Origin: Auriscalpium vulgare | Taxonomy: Eukaryota > Basidiomycota > Agaricomycetes > Russulales > Auriscalpiaceae | Reading direction: 5' to 3' | NCBI GenBank assembly: GCA_019915015.1 | Contig: JAHBBC010000003.1 | Location: forward strand, 186,001 to 250,000 | Length of the DNA stretch: 64,000 nucleotides | Made by a program: the position numbers and the translations under genes | Shown here: one piece after another, positions 1 to 11,164 of the stretch | Layout: each line of letters starts with the position of its first letter | Numbering within the stretch: position 1 is the stretch's first letter | Notes under the pieces: generated by a model | Databases searched by the model: none | What the model was told of the DNA's origin: nothing | Seen by the model: only the letters and a program-made list of their open reading frames with translations

Positions 1-1174
1 AGCTTATCGACTGTGAACGCGTCACGGACCTAGGAGCAGGCGACGGCAAGGTCATGGGCGAGTACTGGAGTGAGCGGCTGGACGGGTGCGTTTGCTTTAT
101 CAACCTTTTGGATCGTCATCTCACCCCCAGATAAAATAGCATTCTTCCCCCCCTGCTCCGAGCATTCAACACCCTACCCCCGTCGTTTCCATCCCCCCTT
201 GCCCCACCTCTTAGTCACATCATCCACGCCCTCATTGCCACGCCTATCACCACTACTCTACAACCGCAGTGGTTCACCTCCCACTCCCCGGCAAATTCGG
301 GTCGCCTGAGCTCGTCTACTTCAAGTCCCGCTTCACCTGTTCTCTCGCCGTCGTCGAGCGACTCCAAAGACGCAAAACATGGGGCTTTTGACCGCGCCTT
401 CTCGAGGTTGACTGTAGGCCGTCGATCCCAGTCTCGCGCGTCTTCTCCCTCCCCGCCGGCTCGTTCCGACAATGTACAGCGCGCCTTCGACCTGCTTGAG
501 GTGTCGCTCAGCCACTATCTACCAGGGGCGAGCGAACCCGACGACCCATCAGTTCGCAAATTGGCGAAGGATGAAGCGGATAGCACACTGGACGAACTGC
601 TTTGCCCCCTTGTCATGCTCGTGACGAAACTCGTCACAGCCGACACCGCCACTCGGGATCGAGTACGGGAATGGATCCTTCCTACGAACCTGGACAGAAC
701 AAGTCCGCTTGAAGGACGACCCGATCTTCTGGGCCGGATGTTACGCTTGTTGACGAGTGTGTACCACCCAAGACTGAAGGACGTTTCTGGGGAAATGCTG
801 TTCGTTCTGTGTAATTCTGATGGTCAGTATCACAGTTCCAAGGGACGTTTCTCCATGCTAATAAGACCCCAGCCACGATACTTATGGCGCAAGTCGGGTA
901 CGGAAACGTTGCGGGATACTTATTTAACAAAGGAATTGTTACTGCGCCGCCAGGCGACGCTGGTGGTGCTCCGATATCCGCGGATGGAGCGCAAATCAAT
1001 CCCATTACCGGTGCTGTTCAGGAACCGCGAGAAGAGGTTGAGATGACAGAGGAAGAGCGCGAGGCCGAGGCAGAGAGGTTGTTCGTGCTCTTCGACAGAC
1101 TGGAGAGGTCGGGAGCGATTCCTCCGAGTTCCAATCCAATCCGGAGGGCCGTTGAGGAGGGTCGTTTTGGTTGA
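1..1174 (+). CDS. ric8: Synembryn (Ric8), 3' part
   Basis: This is the C-terminal part (about 355 residues) of Ric8, the chaperone and nucleotide-exchange factor for heterotrimeric G-alpha subunits in the cytosol; the 5' part lies outside the window. I read exons 1-85, 140-822 and 873-1174, joined by 54-nt and 50-nt introns, with stop TGA at 1172-1174. The joined frame gives family-like stretches: LLRAFNTLPP and LSHIIHALI early, then MLVTKLV, the typical helix before the end (TEEEREAEAERLFVLFDRLERSG) shortened here to AERLFVLFDRLERSG, and QVGYGNVAGYLFNKG just after the second intron. The first intron uses donor GTGCGT and acceptor AAAATAG, because the more obvious CAG just before it would bring in a stop. 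The next gene converges on it. Family assignment is confident; the first exon is short and less certain. Confidence 0.85.
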
Positions 1175-1497
1175 TGTGCGTACAGCCTGCGGGTGTATTG
1201 ATACTAAATTATGGGAGGCCGATGTCTTCGTCCATTTGCGCGAAGCCATCCATCGAATTCGTTATTTATCTTTCTGCGTATTACATTGGTTCAGTGTCCG
1301 CTCGTACCTCTACTGTACTCACCTCGGCATCTCGCACAGAATGGCGACTTGCCTATTTCCAGAATGAAATGGTTGCACTTGTCAAGTAGAGATGCATAAT
1401 GAAATTCAATGGTCTCGCGAGCAGAAACATGATGAAGCATGCGACAAGAACGTACACAGCAGCGACGCCTCAAGGAACGGGTATCTGGGAAGCATAA
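1175..1497. other. Convergent intergenic region
   Basis: The 323 bases between two genes that converge must hold both 3' ends. I see AT-richer stretches but no distinct terminator, RNA gene or repeat. Confidence 0.6.
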
Positions 1498-3432
1498 CTA
1501 ATCAAACGTTACTCTCTTGCCCTCAAACTGTGTGATCCCGCCAGTCCGTGCGCCGCCACGGCCGCCACGGCCACCACGGTCCCCTCCTCTACCACGACCA
1601 CCGCCGCGACCACGACCGCCACCCTAATTGACAAGCCAGTCAGTATTGGCAAGTTATACGACAGTCCCACTTACCCGTCCGCCGTCGAATCCTCCAAAGC
1701 CTCCCCGTCCACCGCCGCGACCGCCGCTGAACCCGCGACCGCCTCCTCCACGGCCCCCTCCTCCACGACCTCCACCGCTGTCATCTCTCGGCTGCGAGAA
1801 ATCCAGTCGGACATTGCGTCCGGCAATTTCTTGGCCGTTGACAGACTCGTACGCCTTCTTCGCTGAGTCCATGTCCGAGAACTCCACGTAAGCGAAGCCC
1901 TTAGGCTTTTGGGTTTCCCGGTCTGTCGGGACACGGACACTCTTCACATCGCCATACTCCGCAAATACCTCCCACAGTGCATCTTCGGTGGCGTTCCAGC
2001 TCAAGTTGCCGACGAAGAGTGTGCTGGAAGGGGCGCTCGGAGTATCACCGAATGCCTTCGCGCGCTTGTCCGTAGAGGCAGCCTTGTTGTTCGGAATGCT
2101 CTTGTCGATGTTGACCGGGCGACCGTCAATCTCCTTACCATTGAGCAAGAGCGCAGCCTCAACAGCCTCGGGCGTGGTGAACTCGACGTAGCCGAATCCT
2201 CTCGACTTGCCGGTGTTGCGGTCCATCTGGACCCGCGCGCTGACTACCTCGCCGCACTCCGCGAACTCGGTTGCGAGCCAGTCGTTGTCGACGTTCCATG
2301 ATAGTCTGCCAACGAAGATGGACGTTACAGGGGCCTCGCCGTCTTCTGCGGGAACCGCGGCTGCGGAACCGTTGGCGAGCTTCACTTTCTTGGGAGGGGC
2401 AGATTCATCCTCGTCGGCTTTACGCTTACCTGGAATTGAAGAGGATTATTAAGGCGGTTGATGGAGGACAGGTAGATATAGATACCGTTCGCCGCCGGCT
2501 TAGCGTCGGCCATTTTGACATCGCCATCATCGTCCTCTGACGAGCTTTCCTCGCTCGATGAGCTCCCGTCCTCCTCGTCATCTTCAGCAACGACGGGCTT
2601 GGGGAGAGCAGCCTCCTCAGCATCGGATTCGTCATCATCACTGGACTCATCGGCCTTTGCAGCGACCGACTTCGGCGCAAGCTTTGCCTCAGCCTCATCG
2701 TCCGACGAGGAATCTCCTGAATCCTCGTTGGAAGAATCGCTGTCCGATGACTCCGCCTTCGCGGCAGGTTTGGCTGGCTTCACGGCCTTCGTAGGAGTAG
2801 GCTTCGCCTTCGGTGCTGCTTTCGCAGGAGCCGCTTTGGCGGCCGTAGTCTTGACTGGTGCTGCTTTCGCTGCTTTTTGCTTTTGCGGGGGTTCCTCCTC
2901 GGAATCGGAGTCAGAGCTGCTGTCGTCTGATGACGGAGGGGCGGCCTTCGCGGGTGACGCTTTTACTTGAGCAGCCTTGGGCTTCTCGTCCTCAGAGTCA
3001 GACTCTGAGGATTCCTCACTTGAGGAATCAGCGGCTGCAGCTGCTTTGGCCTGATATGGAGTGTTGAGGTTTGCAAGGAAAGACAGAAAAAACAGGCTCA
3101 CCTTGCCGTTAGACGCAGCAGCCTTGGTGGCGGGTTTGTCTTCTTCATCTGAAGACTCGCTCGACGAGGGATCTGCAGTTTTCTTTTTGCCCTACAGACA
3201 CGAAGTTAGGAAGGAAGAGGATACTCCGGATAATACACACCTTCGCTAGGATGTCCTTCGAGGACACCGGGACAGCCTGCTTGGCGGGTTTCTTTTTGTC
3301 GGCGATGCCCTTGGACTTTTTGTCGGCCTTGGGAGCGGGCGGGGCGGGCTTAGCAAGCTTTGCCTTTTTGTCGGCCGTCGCAGGTGCCGACGCCTTTTTG
3401 ACAGCCTTCTCCTTCTTGTCGACTTTGGCCAT
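1498..3432 (-). CDS. Nucleolin/Gar2/Nsr1-like nucleolar RRM protein
   Basis: This is a nucleolin-type protein, expected to act in the nucleolus in pre-rRNA processing. Exons on the minus strand are 3241-3432, 3102-3191, 2486-3050, 1675-2429 and 1498-1623, giving 575 residues in frame. The order of parts is diagnostic: a Lys/Ala-rich start (MAKVDKKEKAVKK), long acidic serine tracts (runs of SSSEES and SDSEDE type) separated by basic KAAPAKAAP segments, a nuclear localisation motif PPKKVKL, then RRM1 (SIFVGRLSWN, GFGYVEF), RRM2 (TLFVGNLSWN, GFAYVEF) and a long RGG tail. The final exon adds more GGR repeats and ends ITQFEGKRVTFD. It matches the known fungal architecture of Gar2 and Nsr1. Serine/acidic tracts are probable CK2 sites, which is inference. 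Confidence 0.92.
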
Positions 3433-3589
3433 TGTGGTAGGGAGATGCGAAGGGGATGGGAAGAGCAGCGAGCACCGGGAAACGAATCCGAAATTTTGAC
3501 GGTCCCTGTTCGGCAACGGTTATGTCAGCATTTCCGTTATATCCGTCCACCGTCCTCGTCTCCTACTTACTTACTACAACCACATTATA

Positions 3590-5508
3590 ATGGACGCAGA
3601 TGGAAACTTTGACGTACTCGTCCTCGGCACAGGACTGACGGAATCTATAACTGCTGCGTGAGCCTTGCCACAAACGCATCTCATCTGGCACTCAAGTATT
3701 CCAGGGCGCTTTCTAAGGCAGGCTTCAAGGTCGTCCACCTCGACGTCAACCCTTACTATGGCGCCGACGAAGCCTCTCTTACCCTCGACGAGCTCGCCAG
3801 ATGGGCTGACTCTCGCGCGCATCCAGATCCCGCAGATCCGAACCCCTCTCCGTACCTGTTGTCGCAACGGGAGACATTCAAGGCCATACATCGATCGCTG
3901 GTCATCCCCGAGCACGCGCGCCATTATTCAGTCTCGCTCTCACCAAGCCTCTTAACCTCTGTCGGCCCGCTCATTACCTCCTTGGTCTCATCGGGCGTCT
4001 CGCGTTACGGTGGTTACAGACTGTTAGAGAGAGTCGGGATATATGACCGCGAAGTCGGAATCAGAAGTGTTCCGGCCAGCAAGGAAGATATCTTCAAGTC
4101 TCAGGAAATGACTCTACTGGAGAAGAGGCGGCTTATGCGCTTCTTCATGTTTGCTTCCAGCGACTTCGAAGGAGTGAAGGAACTTGAGGGCCACGAGGAA
4201 ACGGGTTTTGTTGAATATCTGCAGTCTGTGTTCTCGCTCCGGGCTCAGGTATCAGACGCTATTGCGTACGCGTTGGCATTCTGCTCAACTGCCGCAGGTA
4301 CTGTCCTTCCCCGTTTGCATGGTTGCAACCTGCTGAAACTTCAACACAGAACCTACTCTTCCCGTTCTCCAGCGTTTGCGCCGGTACCTCCGGTCATCTG
4401 GGAGGTACGGTGCTTCACCGTTTCTTGTGGGTCACTATGGTGGATCCGGTGAGATCGCACAAGGGTTCTGTCGCGTTTCTGCGGTGAATGGAGGAGTCTA
4501 CATTTTGGACCGGCCGATCCAATCTATCACACCCCCGCATACCCAACCTATCGCATCTTCACCCGTATCAGAGAAGAGTCTCTCAGGAACTGCCCCTATC
4601 TTGGAGAGGAAGTACACAATTATGCTCAAGGATGTCCCGGAACCTCTCACCGCAAACATCATCATATCGTCCCCTTCTCAATTGCCACCAGGCCTGCGAG
4701 ACGCAGCACATCTGGTGTCTAGCACAAGCGACTCCCCTGGCGAATCTTTCGCGAGGTGCATCGCCATTCTTGATCGCCCCATCCCATTTCCACCACCTCC
4801 TGCGACGCCCGACGTCTCTTCATCGGGAGATCCTGCCAAGCCTGAAGGCCCATCGGACAGGGCCGCCTCGGAGGGTGAAGAAGCTGCTAAGCCGGTGGAC
4901 ACGGCTGTGCTGGTGTTTCCACCTTCGTCTCTGGACGGAGGGTCATCCACAGCGGCAGTTCATGCTTTTATAACTGGGCAAGGGACTATGTCAGCGCCGC
5001 AAGGGAAATGTGAGTAAAAAATATTTGCAAGACTTCGTTTGTTTACGTACTCAATCTGCCGATAGACATCCTGTATCTCTCTATCGCATTCTCAGACTCG
5101 GAGAAATCCCCAGAATCGCAGCTCAAGCCGTACCTTGATGCCATTCTTTCCCTCATCTCTTCCAGCGACGACGGCGCAAGTACGGCGGAAGCGTTGTTCA
5201 AAGTATTCTACATACAGCATCCCCATCAGACGCCGACTTTGGCGACAACAGGAGCAGAACCTGCGACTGCCCTTCTCATACCCTCTGTCTCTACTGCTTT
5301 GACCGAAACAGCGGACGCCGCCAGCGTCGCCGCTGAGGCCGTTTTCTTCAAGGCGGTCGAGATATTGAAGGCGAAGCACCCGGAGGCTTGGAGTGCACGC
5401 GATACTAGCGAGACCAAATCTAGAAGCGGAGGGGATGTCTTTGAGGAGATCGCATTCTTCCCACCGACAGAATTTGATGACGCGGAGGACGCTGGAGAAG
5501 AGTGGTAG
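3590..5508 (+). CDS. Rab escort protein (REP, Mrs6-like)
   Basis: This is a member of the GDI/REP family; Rab escort proteins present newly made Rab GTPases to geranylgeranyl transferase II in the cytosol. Exons 3590-3657, 3705-4297, 4350-5009 and 5066-5508 join in frame to 587 residues. The N-terminus carries the dinucleotide-fold motif GTGLTES and DVNPYYG, both typical of the family; the middle holds GHYGGSGEIAQGFCRVSAVNGGVYIL. The length exceeds that of RabGDI (about 450 residues), and the extra acidic or proline-rich segment around residues 370-430 favours REP over GDI. The start codon lies about 160 bp from the divergent nucleolin-like gene. RabGDI is the main alternative, judged less likely on length and divergence. 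Confidence 0.9.
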
Positions 5509-5674
5509 TCCCAGTTCGCTCCGGTGCTGCCCGTATTCATTGGATTGCTTATGTTCTATTTCACGATGACATGACCTGAGTAGGACAATACATGATATTC
5601 GAGAAAGCGAAGCTGGTGTGTAAGTGTGCTACAAGAGCTCTGCACTTTAGTATACGTTGTGCTTCGGGCCTTCG

Positions 5675-8508
5675 CTAGCCCTGGCTATACGCCGAACCCA
5701 TTGCTTGATTTTCTTCACCACCCCTGGCGTTGACTGTTCCTGCAAGTGATGCATCTGGCGACAAAAGCGACGGCGACAGTGATCGCCTGTCTGTTAGGTG
5801 GGAGGGCTTCAACTCCTTGTGGCCAGGCTGGGGATAGTCATCGGCGTAGTCCGAGGCCTTGAACATGGTATGAAGAGGAGGGTCACGGCGCAAGGAGTGC
5901 AGATGGTCTTCACAGGATGGCGACTTGGTGGAGACAGAAGACGACCAGAACCCAGGTGGCTCTGAGGAGCTCGGCGACCCGTGGATGACATGAAGAGGAG
6001 GATCACGACGCAAAGAGTCCAGGGGTTTGCGGGAGATATCATCTTTAGGGGCTATGGCGCATGGAAGGCCTTAAGCGAGAAGATCGAGGGGGTCGAGCCG
6101 GGGGACGAAACCGCTTCTGTCACCGTCAGGGAAACAGTCGCAGTGGCCACGATGCAGCTGGGATTGTTTGGAGCCTGACGCTTCTTGCGGCGCTCGAGGT
6201 GACGCTTGAACAAGCTGCGAATGCCTGTGAATGCATGCGATGTGTTCGTAGTCTCTTTGGTTGATGACACATCAAGGCAGACCGCAGAGAGGTGACCAAC
6301 ATGATTGGGTGCGCGACGTGCCTCGGACAACAGAGGTGACGTGTACGTGAAATCGGGATAAAGATCTTCGCGAGGCGCAAGTGCATCCCCAGATGGAATG
6401 TCCAAACCGTCGCCGTCCGAACGCAGCTTGTAAGGCACTGGCACAATCAAAGGCATATTCGTCCGCGCCGCTATGGCAATCCAGTCGCTGCTCAAATATA
6501 GCGTCAGCCTTTACGAAAGGTCACAAAAACACTGCGAAAGCTTACACGTCCTCGAAGAACGCGTGAGCCTTCATTTCATCCACGGACAGACGCGAAGAAC
6601 AATCTTTCTGAAGTACCTGTAGACAAGGAATTTCAAGATTACGACGAGAAGGGACGTAAACTACTGCTTACAGATTGGATACAGTCTCGAGCCTCTGGTG
6701 ACACGAGGTCCGAGTCCTCGAATGTGGGGTCCTTGACAAGGATCATGGCAGCCATGACAATCGGAGGGTAATCACTGAACCCATTGCCGAAGGGCAGCTA
6801 GCGGCGGCGTGGGTTGACGGACTTCAGAAAGATGAGGTGATTGGAGGACTTACCCGGCCCGTCAGAAGGAAGTAAAGCAGGACGCCCATCGCCCAGAAAT
6901 CGACGCCGTAAGAATACGGCTCCTTATTGATCATTTCAGGCGCCATGTAGTCAAGCGTCCCACAGTCGCTTCTTGTGCATCCTGCAGGGATGTCGTTGTT
7001 AGGGTCAGGGGGCGAAGCAACCTCCGAGTCCTTGAGGTCGCGCACGAGGCCGAAATCGGCCAAGACGATGTGGCCTTCTGAGTCAAAGAGTATGTTTTCG
7101 GGCTTCACGTCTCTATGCACCATTCCCAGGCCATGAAGCTCGTCGAGAGCCAAAAGCTGCGTGAAGGATTGAGGGATTGGTCGAGACGTTGCAGACGATA
7201 GTACACACCAGCTCTGCGATGAAGACCTTTGCGTATGCTTCTGATAGCTTGCCCTGCCTGTCGACCTCGGATCTCAGGTCACCATTTGCGCAATAGTCCT
7301 GGAGCGAACGGCGGGTAAAACTCAGCTATAATCATGAGGAAGGTAAGGCGAACCGTTGCGAGGAAACAGTGACTCTCATCCCGCCAACTTGCATGTAGCT
7401 GAAGGAAGGCTTTGCGCCCCTCCACTCTGCGCAACGCCCGCTGCTCGTCGAGGCAGAGCTCCTCTGTGACCTTGACTGCGAGGTCCTTCCCAGTAAGGCG
7501 ATCCTTAGCCATATAAACAGCACCGAAGCAGCCGGCGCCGAGAACCTTCAGAGGCTGGAGATCAGCCACGCCGTACGTAGCCTTTTCGGGAAAATAACGA
7601 CGATCATCGCTTGCAAAGGTGCGCTCGGTCGTCGATGTTGAAGTCACGGATCCCAAAGGCGGGACTATGGTGAACGACGATGACGCGGATGCGAAGGAGG
7701 CTGGCGACGAAGTGTGCTCCGCCTTCATGACTGTCAATTGCGACCCACTCCTGATCCCACAGTCCGCCTTTCCAGTGAGATACTGAAACGATACAGGTAA
7801 GTGCACGCGCAGGGCTCAAGCCTCATAGCGGTACCGACATTAAGGCCGAGTCCAAGTCGATAGGCGAAGTGAGACCCTCGGCGATCTTCACTGACTTTAG
7901 AAACAGGCGTGGCCTAGGATGTTCGCACTATTAGCGGAGCGCGTCAAAACTCCGAGCAAGAACGTACTGGGACTACGCCGACGAGCTCTGGGGCGTTGAT
8001 TGTATCTTCAAAAGCGCCCTTTGGCTGACCGTCGTGTAATAAGAATCAGCCAGCCCGTCTACAGACAAGATCTTACGAGCTCCTGGACTTGAGCGGGGGT
8101 GATCTTGATCTTGACCATGGTCGAACGATATTCTTGATGGATGAATATGGGGGGAAGAAAGCACTACAGGACCGGCGAAGGGTGGCAGGCTCCTTGAGAA
8201 TTCACCAGCGTTTGGTTCAGGACCGCCAGTCAGAAACGGGCGCGGCGGAGCATGTTTCTTGTGAAGACACTCTTTGATATCGCTGGGAGAGCTAGCAATC
8301 CACACAAAGCACTGGCGAGATCGAAGGGGGTATGAGGCGGGCTGTGATGCAACGAAAGCCTAAGGGTCGACGAATATGAGATAGTCAGTCCGAGCGCGAC
8401 GCGCAAAGAATGCGCAGGAATCGAGACAGAAAACTCGCGGACTACATGGTCGGAGAATCCGTGAGAGGTGCGCAGTGCATTGATGGCGGATAAGTCGAAG
8501 TAACTCAT
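5675..8508 (-). CDS. Ser/Thr protein kinase related to the AGC group, with long N-terminal extension
   Basis: The kinase core is clear between about 7580 and 6480. It has a glycine loop [14 protein letters not shown], lysine in LAVKV, catalytic loop [28 protein letters not shown], then [15 protein letters not shown], and it closes with [18 protein letters not shown]. These come from at least five exons joined by introns of about 50 nt. All catalytic residues (K, HRD Asp, DFG Asp) are present, so it should be active. The N-terminal part, from [10 protein letters not shown] at 8508, is spread over several exons whose borders I could not fix. The first apparent stop after the kinase is at 6052, but I extend to 5675 because of repeats there that look coding (see findings). 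It lies just downstream of AP-2 sigma on the same strand. Substrate and subfamily are unknown. Confidence 0.7.
5871..6025 (-). repeat. Two copies of an 11-codon coding-like repeat, 120 bp apart
   Basis: Copies at 5871-5905 and 5991-6025 read SLRRDPPLH on the minus strand. Four bases differ within the shared codons; three are silent and one changes the residue before the motif (His or Asp). The 120-bp period keeps the frame. Confidence 0.75.
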
Positions 8509-8745
8509 CTGCCGGAAAGAAAGTCAGCGTTGACGTTGACGATGAAATGCAACCCTTGATCCATATATTTCCCTGTCATCGTCGGACGACGAGAAATGTG
8601 ACCGAACTGTGTCGTCACAGAGACGCTCACAGGGTGTTGAAGCTGTGCACTCTGGGGCATGGCGCTGAATGAGATGAGACACGGGGCTGGATAGTCATAA
8701 GGTACAAGGCTGGGGGGAGGCAGGGGAGGCAGAACAATCACTCGA

Positions 8746-9330
8746 TCACTCTAGCTTCTCGAGGGCCTCCAACCGTGACAAGACAACATCTTTACTCGTT
8801 TCTTCCACTTCCCCTGCAAGGAATATCTCGTCGAGGATGGCGTAGACCTGCCAAGCCTGTCAATATCGATGAAGACTGACATGCAATGCCACGAGCCTTG
8901 TAGAAATTGAACACGAGATCGAGCTCGCAGACATTGTCGAAGAAAGAGTCCAAGATTTCGACGAAGAGGTGGATGGCTTCAAGGTATGCGAGCTCGTTGT
9001 CGTTGGCGTCCACGCACACGCAGAAGAAGAGTCCAGCATAGCGCCGATAGACGACTTTGTAGTTCCGGAACTGGAGAAAGTCAAGCAATGTGCGATACGA
9101 AGATGCAAGAAGTGCGCACCTCGACAAAATTGGACTGGTATTTCTGATCCCGAGGGGCGACTAGGCGGTGGACGTCGCCCCGAAGCCGAACCTTCTCCTC
9201 GTCGTCATATGGGACATACCATTTGGAAAGGCGAGTTTTGCCTTGGCGATTCTGAAGTTTGCATCAGACTCTGTGCACGCTGGAAGGACAGAGTATATAG
9301 GCTTGCCTGGACGAGGATGAAACGGATCAT
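8746..9330 (-). CDS. APS2: AP-2 adaptor complex sigma subunit
   Basis: This is the small sigma chain of the AP-2 clathrin adaptor, which acts in endocytosis at the plasma membrane. Exons 9307-9330, 9120-9251, 8897-9070 and 8746-8847 give 143 residues, the standard length. The sequence is very conserved: [50 protein letters not shown] and [11 protein letters not shown], then [19 protein letters not shown]. The pattern [13 protein letters not shown] and [12 protein letters not shown] points to AP-2 rather than AP-1 or AP-3 sigma. Two of its three introns appear to use GC instead of GT at the donor: the first (9252-9306, AG|GCAAGC) fits the GC consensus, and the third (8848-8896) begins GCTCGT. 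The middle one (9071-9119) is GT-AG. Confidence 0.95.
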
Positions 9331-9557
9331 GATGGCTGGTGCAAAGGCGGTGACTACCGGTCATCTCACGCTTCGGGCCTTGGAGAGAGATGGCTCATTA
9401 GTTCTTAAATGTGGGACTCCAACGCTTCATGGGCCGCCGACACATATGAGTATGTACGCAGAGCTCATCGACTCTGCCGCTGAAATATCAAGTGAAGCCA
9501 AGCTTCCAAGTGCCAGTGCCAGGAAAACTACATAAGGTTAGGGCCATGACGTCGTGG

Positions 9558-9566
9558 CTATATATG
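9558..9566 (+). promoter_or_regulatory. Possible TATA box
   Basis: CTATATATG lies about 60 nt before the start codon of the next plus-strand gene, a normal distance for a TATA element if the 5' leader is short. Confidence 0.4.
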
Positions 9567-9626
9567 TAGCCTGCAGTCACGGTGCCAGTCCTCCGCCAGA
9601 GGATTCAATCTCTTATCCCAACCACG

Positions 9627-10144
9627 ATGTCGCCTGCACCGTTCGCCCTTCGAATTCAACACGGTACGCTCTCACTGTGCCCTCTTTTGTCCATGTTCTT
9701 AAGACCCTCGACTTCTCTTCAGGTATCACCGGTGGCTTCGCACCTCCGCGCCCGTCCGCAGTCCACGAGTTCTCCCTCGAGCCTTCCTCGCAGTTCATCG
9801 CCCTTACCTCCCAAATCCGTGACCATGGCACACCCACTTTGCTTGCGCACCCATCCAAATCAGTCCACGTCTCTGACGAAACCACCGCTCTTGTAGACGA
9901 ACTCCAGACAATTCTGAAGCGCCTTCCCACCGAAAACCCACCGTCCACCGATATATACCAGCGAGACATTGGTATCTTCTGGCAAGGATCGGATGGCTTC
10001 AGCTGGTTCAATGCCGCCCCCAGTGGATGTGGTGGTTTTGAAAGCGACGTGAAGGTCACGGATGACGATAAGAAGGCGTTCGGCAGGGCTATCGAGATAA
10101 CAGAGGACCTGGTGAGCAAAGGTGTGGCGAAGGAGATTGCATAG
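9627..10144 (+). CDS. Small orphan protein
   Basis: I do not recognise this 152-residue protein. Exons 9627-9663 and 9723-10144 flank a 59-nt intron with donor GTACGC and acceptor TTCAG, and the joined frame reads HGITGGFAPPRPSAVHEFSLEP. There is no signal peptide, transmembrane segment or low-complexity tract. The centre holds a Trp/Gly-rich stretch IFWQGSDGFSWFNAAPSGCGGF, and the C-terminal third is acidic and probably helical (DDDKKAFGRAIEITEDLVSKG). Clean splice sites, balanced composition and a TATA-like element upstream make it a real gene. Its start lies about 300 bp from the divergent AP-2 sigma start. Confidence 0.75.
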
Positions 10145-10529
10145 GAGCCTTTAGCTGGACCCAGGTGCTTACAGTATGGTTACGGTACGCTACCAGCGGA
10201 TTGATTAAATCGTGTATCGCTTTTATGAGGACCTGATACAGTACTTACTAGTTTGTATACGTATCGCACACTGTTGTACGATTTTAACCCCCCTCTGGCC
10301 TGCCCCGATTCGTCCTGCATACATCGCGGTCGTATATATATATATGACAGGCTTTGTATCCCAGCAGAAACACTGCCTCTGCGCAATGTATTGCGGTCGG
10401 TGAACGTTCGGATGCCAGAAGTAGCATGCGGTTGTTGACGCTTGTTGTGCAAGAGCCTCCGATTCTAACAAGGACAAATACCGCGGGGCTACGCCGGGCG
10501 CGCGGCGACACCGAAGGACCACCAGTAGA
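10145..10529. other. Intergenic region with TA microsatellite
   Basis: The 385 bases between two plus-strand genes contain a short TA run (about 10333-10346), roughly 185 bp before the next start codon. It is rather far for a TATA box. Nothing else was recognised. Confidence 0.5.
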
Positions 10530-10957
10530 ATGCATCCGTCACTCCGCGTAGCCCACAAGCCTCTCATCTCCTTCATCGGCAAGCGTCAATGGGGTTCGTC
10601 TTGTGCTCTGATATGCTTCTGTGATGACACTTACTCCTTGCACAGCGTCGGAGCCACAGCATGCCCATCCCGCTGCACCAGCTCAGCTGAAGGAGACATT
10701 CTCTGACTTCTTGAAGAAGTTCGAGGGCTCTGCGAAGACAACTGCGAGTGCATCTGGAGGCTCAAGCAGCAAGAGTCGCTCTGGGAAGAAGGTTTTTGGG
10801 GAATTCTGGGAGGCCCCCGAGCGATTGTGGAACTCCAAGTCCAGCTACGTGGAAAACGCTGAGATCGAGGCAGTCATCGTAAGTTCATCTCCTGCCCGTG
10901 TGCAGCCTTCGCTAACCGCTCTTCTCAACCAAGTCTGGAGGCGCGTCGCTGCGGTAG
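10530..10957 (+). CDS. KGD4: Alpha-ketoglutarate dehydrogenase subunit 4 (Kgd4/YMR31)
   Basis: Kgd4 is a small mitochondrial adaptor that joins the E3 subunit to the 2-oxoglutarate dehydrogenase core; the family was earlier named mitochondrial ribosomal protein YMR-31. Exons 10530-10593, 10646-10878 and 10934-10957 give 106 residues. The N-terminus (MHPSLRVAHKPLISFIGKR) shows the family motif PLIxFxGKR, followed by HAHPAAP, which resembles the usual HPHP segment. The C-terminus ends AEIEAVISGGASLR; the SGGA motif falls in a tiny 24-nt last exon. The first 20 residues are basic and could serve as a mitochondrial targeting sequence. Recognition rests on both ends of the protein, so I am fairly sure. 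Confidence 0.85.
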
Positions 10958-11164
10958 ACACATCCCTCCACACACTTCATAGAACCGAGATTGGGATCCG
11001 GCTGTAACAGCGCTATCGTAGAGGACACTCACCAAACGGCGTTCAGATTGGCTCATTCATTCACCCAACCCCAGGGCATCTCCCCAGCCTGCACCCAGCG
11101 GGCTCAAGTGCGACAGAACCGAAGATTGTACAACTACCCATGGAATGCTGCCAATATTGTACAT

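Noticed and set aside
2515..2970. Plus-strand open frame of 151 codons opposite the nucleolin-like gene
   Set aside because: It is a Ser/Ala-rich shadow of the Ser/Lys/acidic repeats in the real minus-strand exon; the spliced frame with RRMs lies on the other strand.
2382..3101. Acidic/Lys-rich minus-strand frame as a separate gene
   Set aside because: Splice sites join it in frame to the RRM-containing exons, so it is the N-terminal part of the nucleolin-like protein.
3590..5508. RabGDI instead of Rab escort protein
   Set aside because: The protein is about 587 residues with family-typical start but extra disordered insert; RabGDI is about 450 residues and much more conserved.
10333..10346. 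TA run as TATA box of Kgd4
   Set aside because: It stands about 185 bp before the start codon, too far unless the leader is long; better read as a microsatellite.
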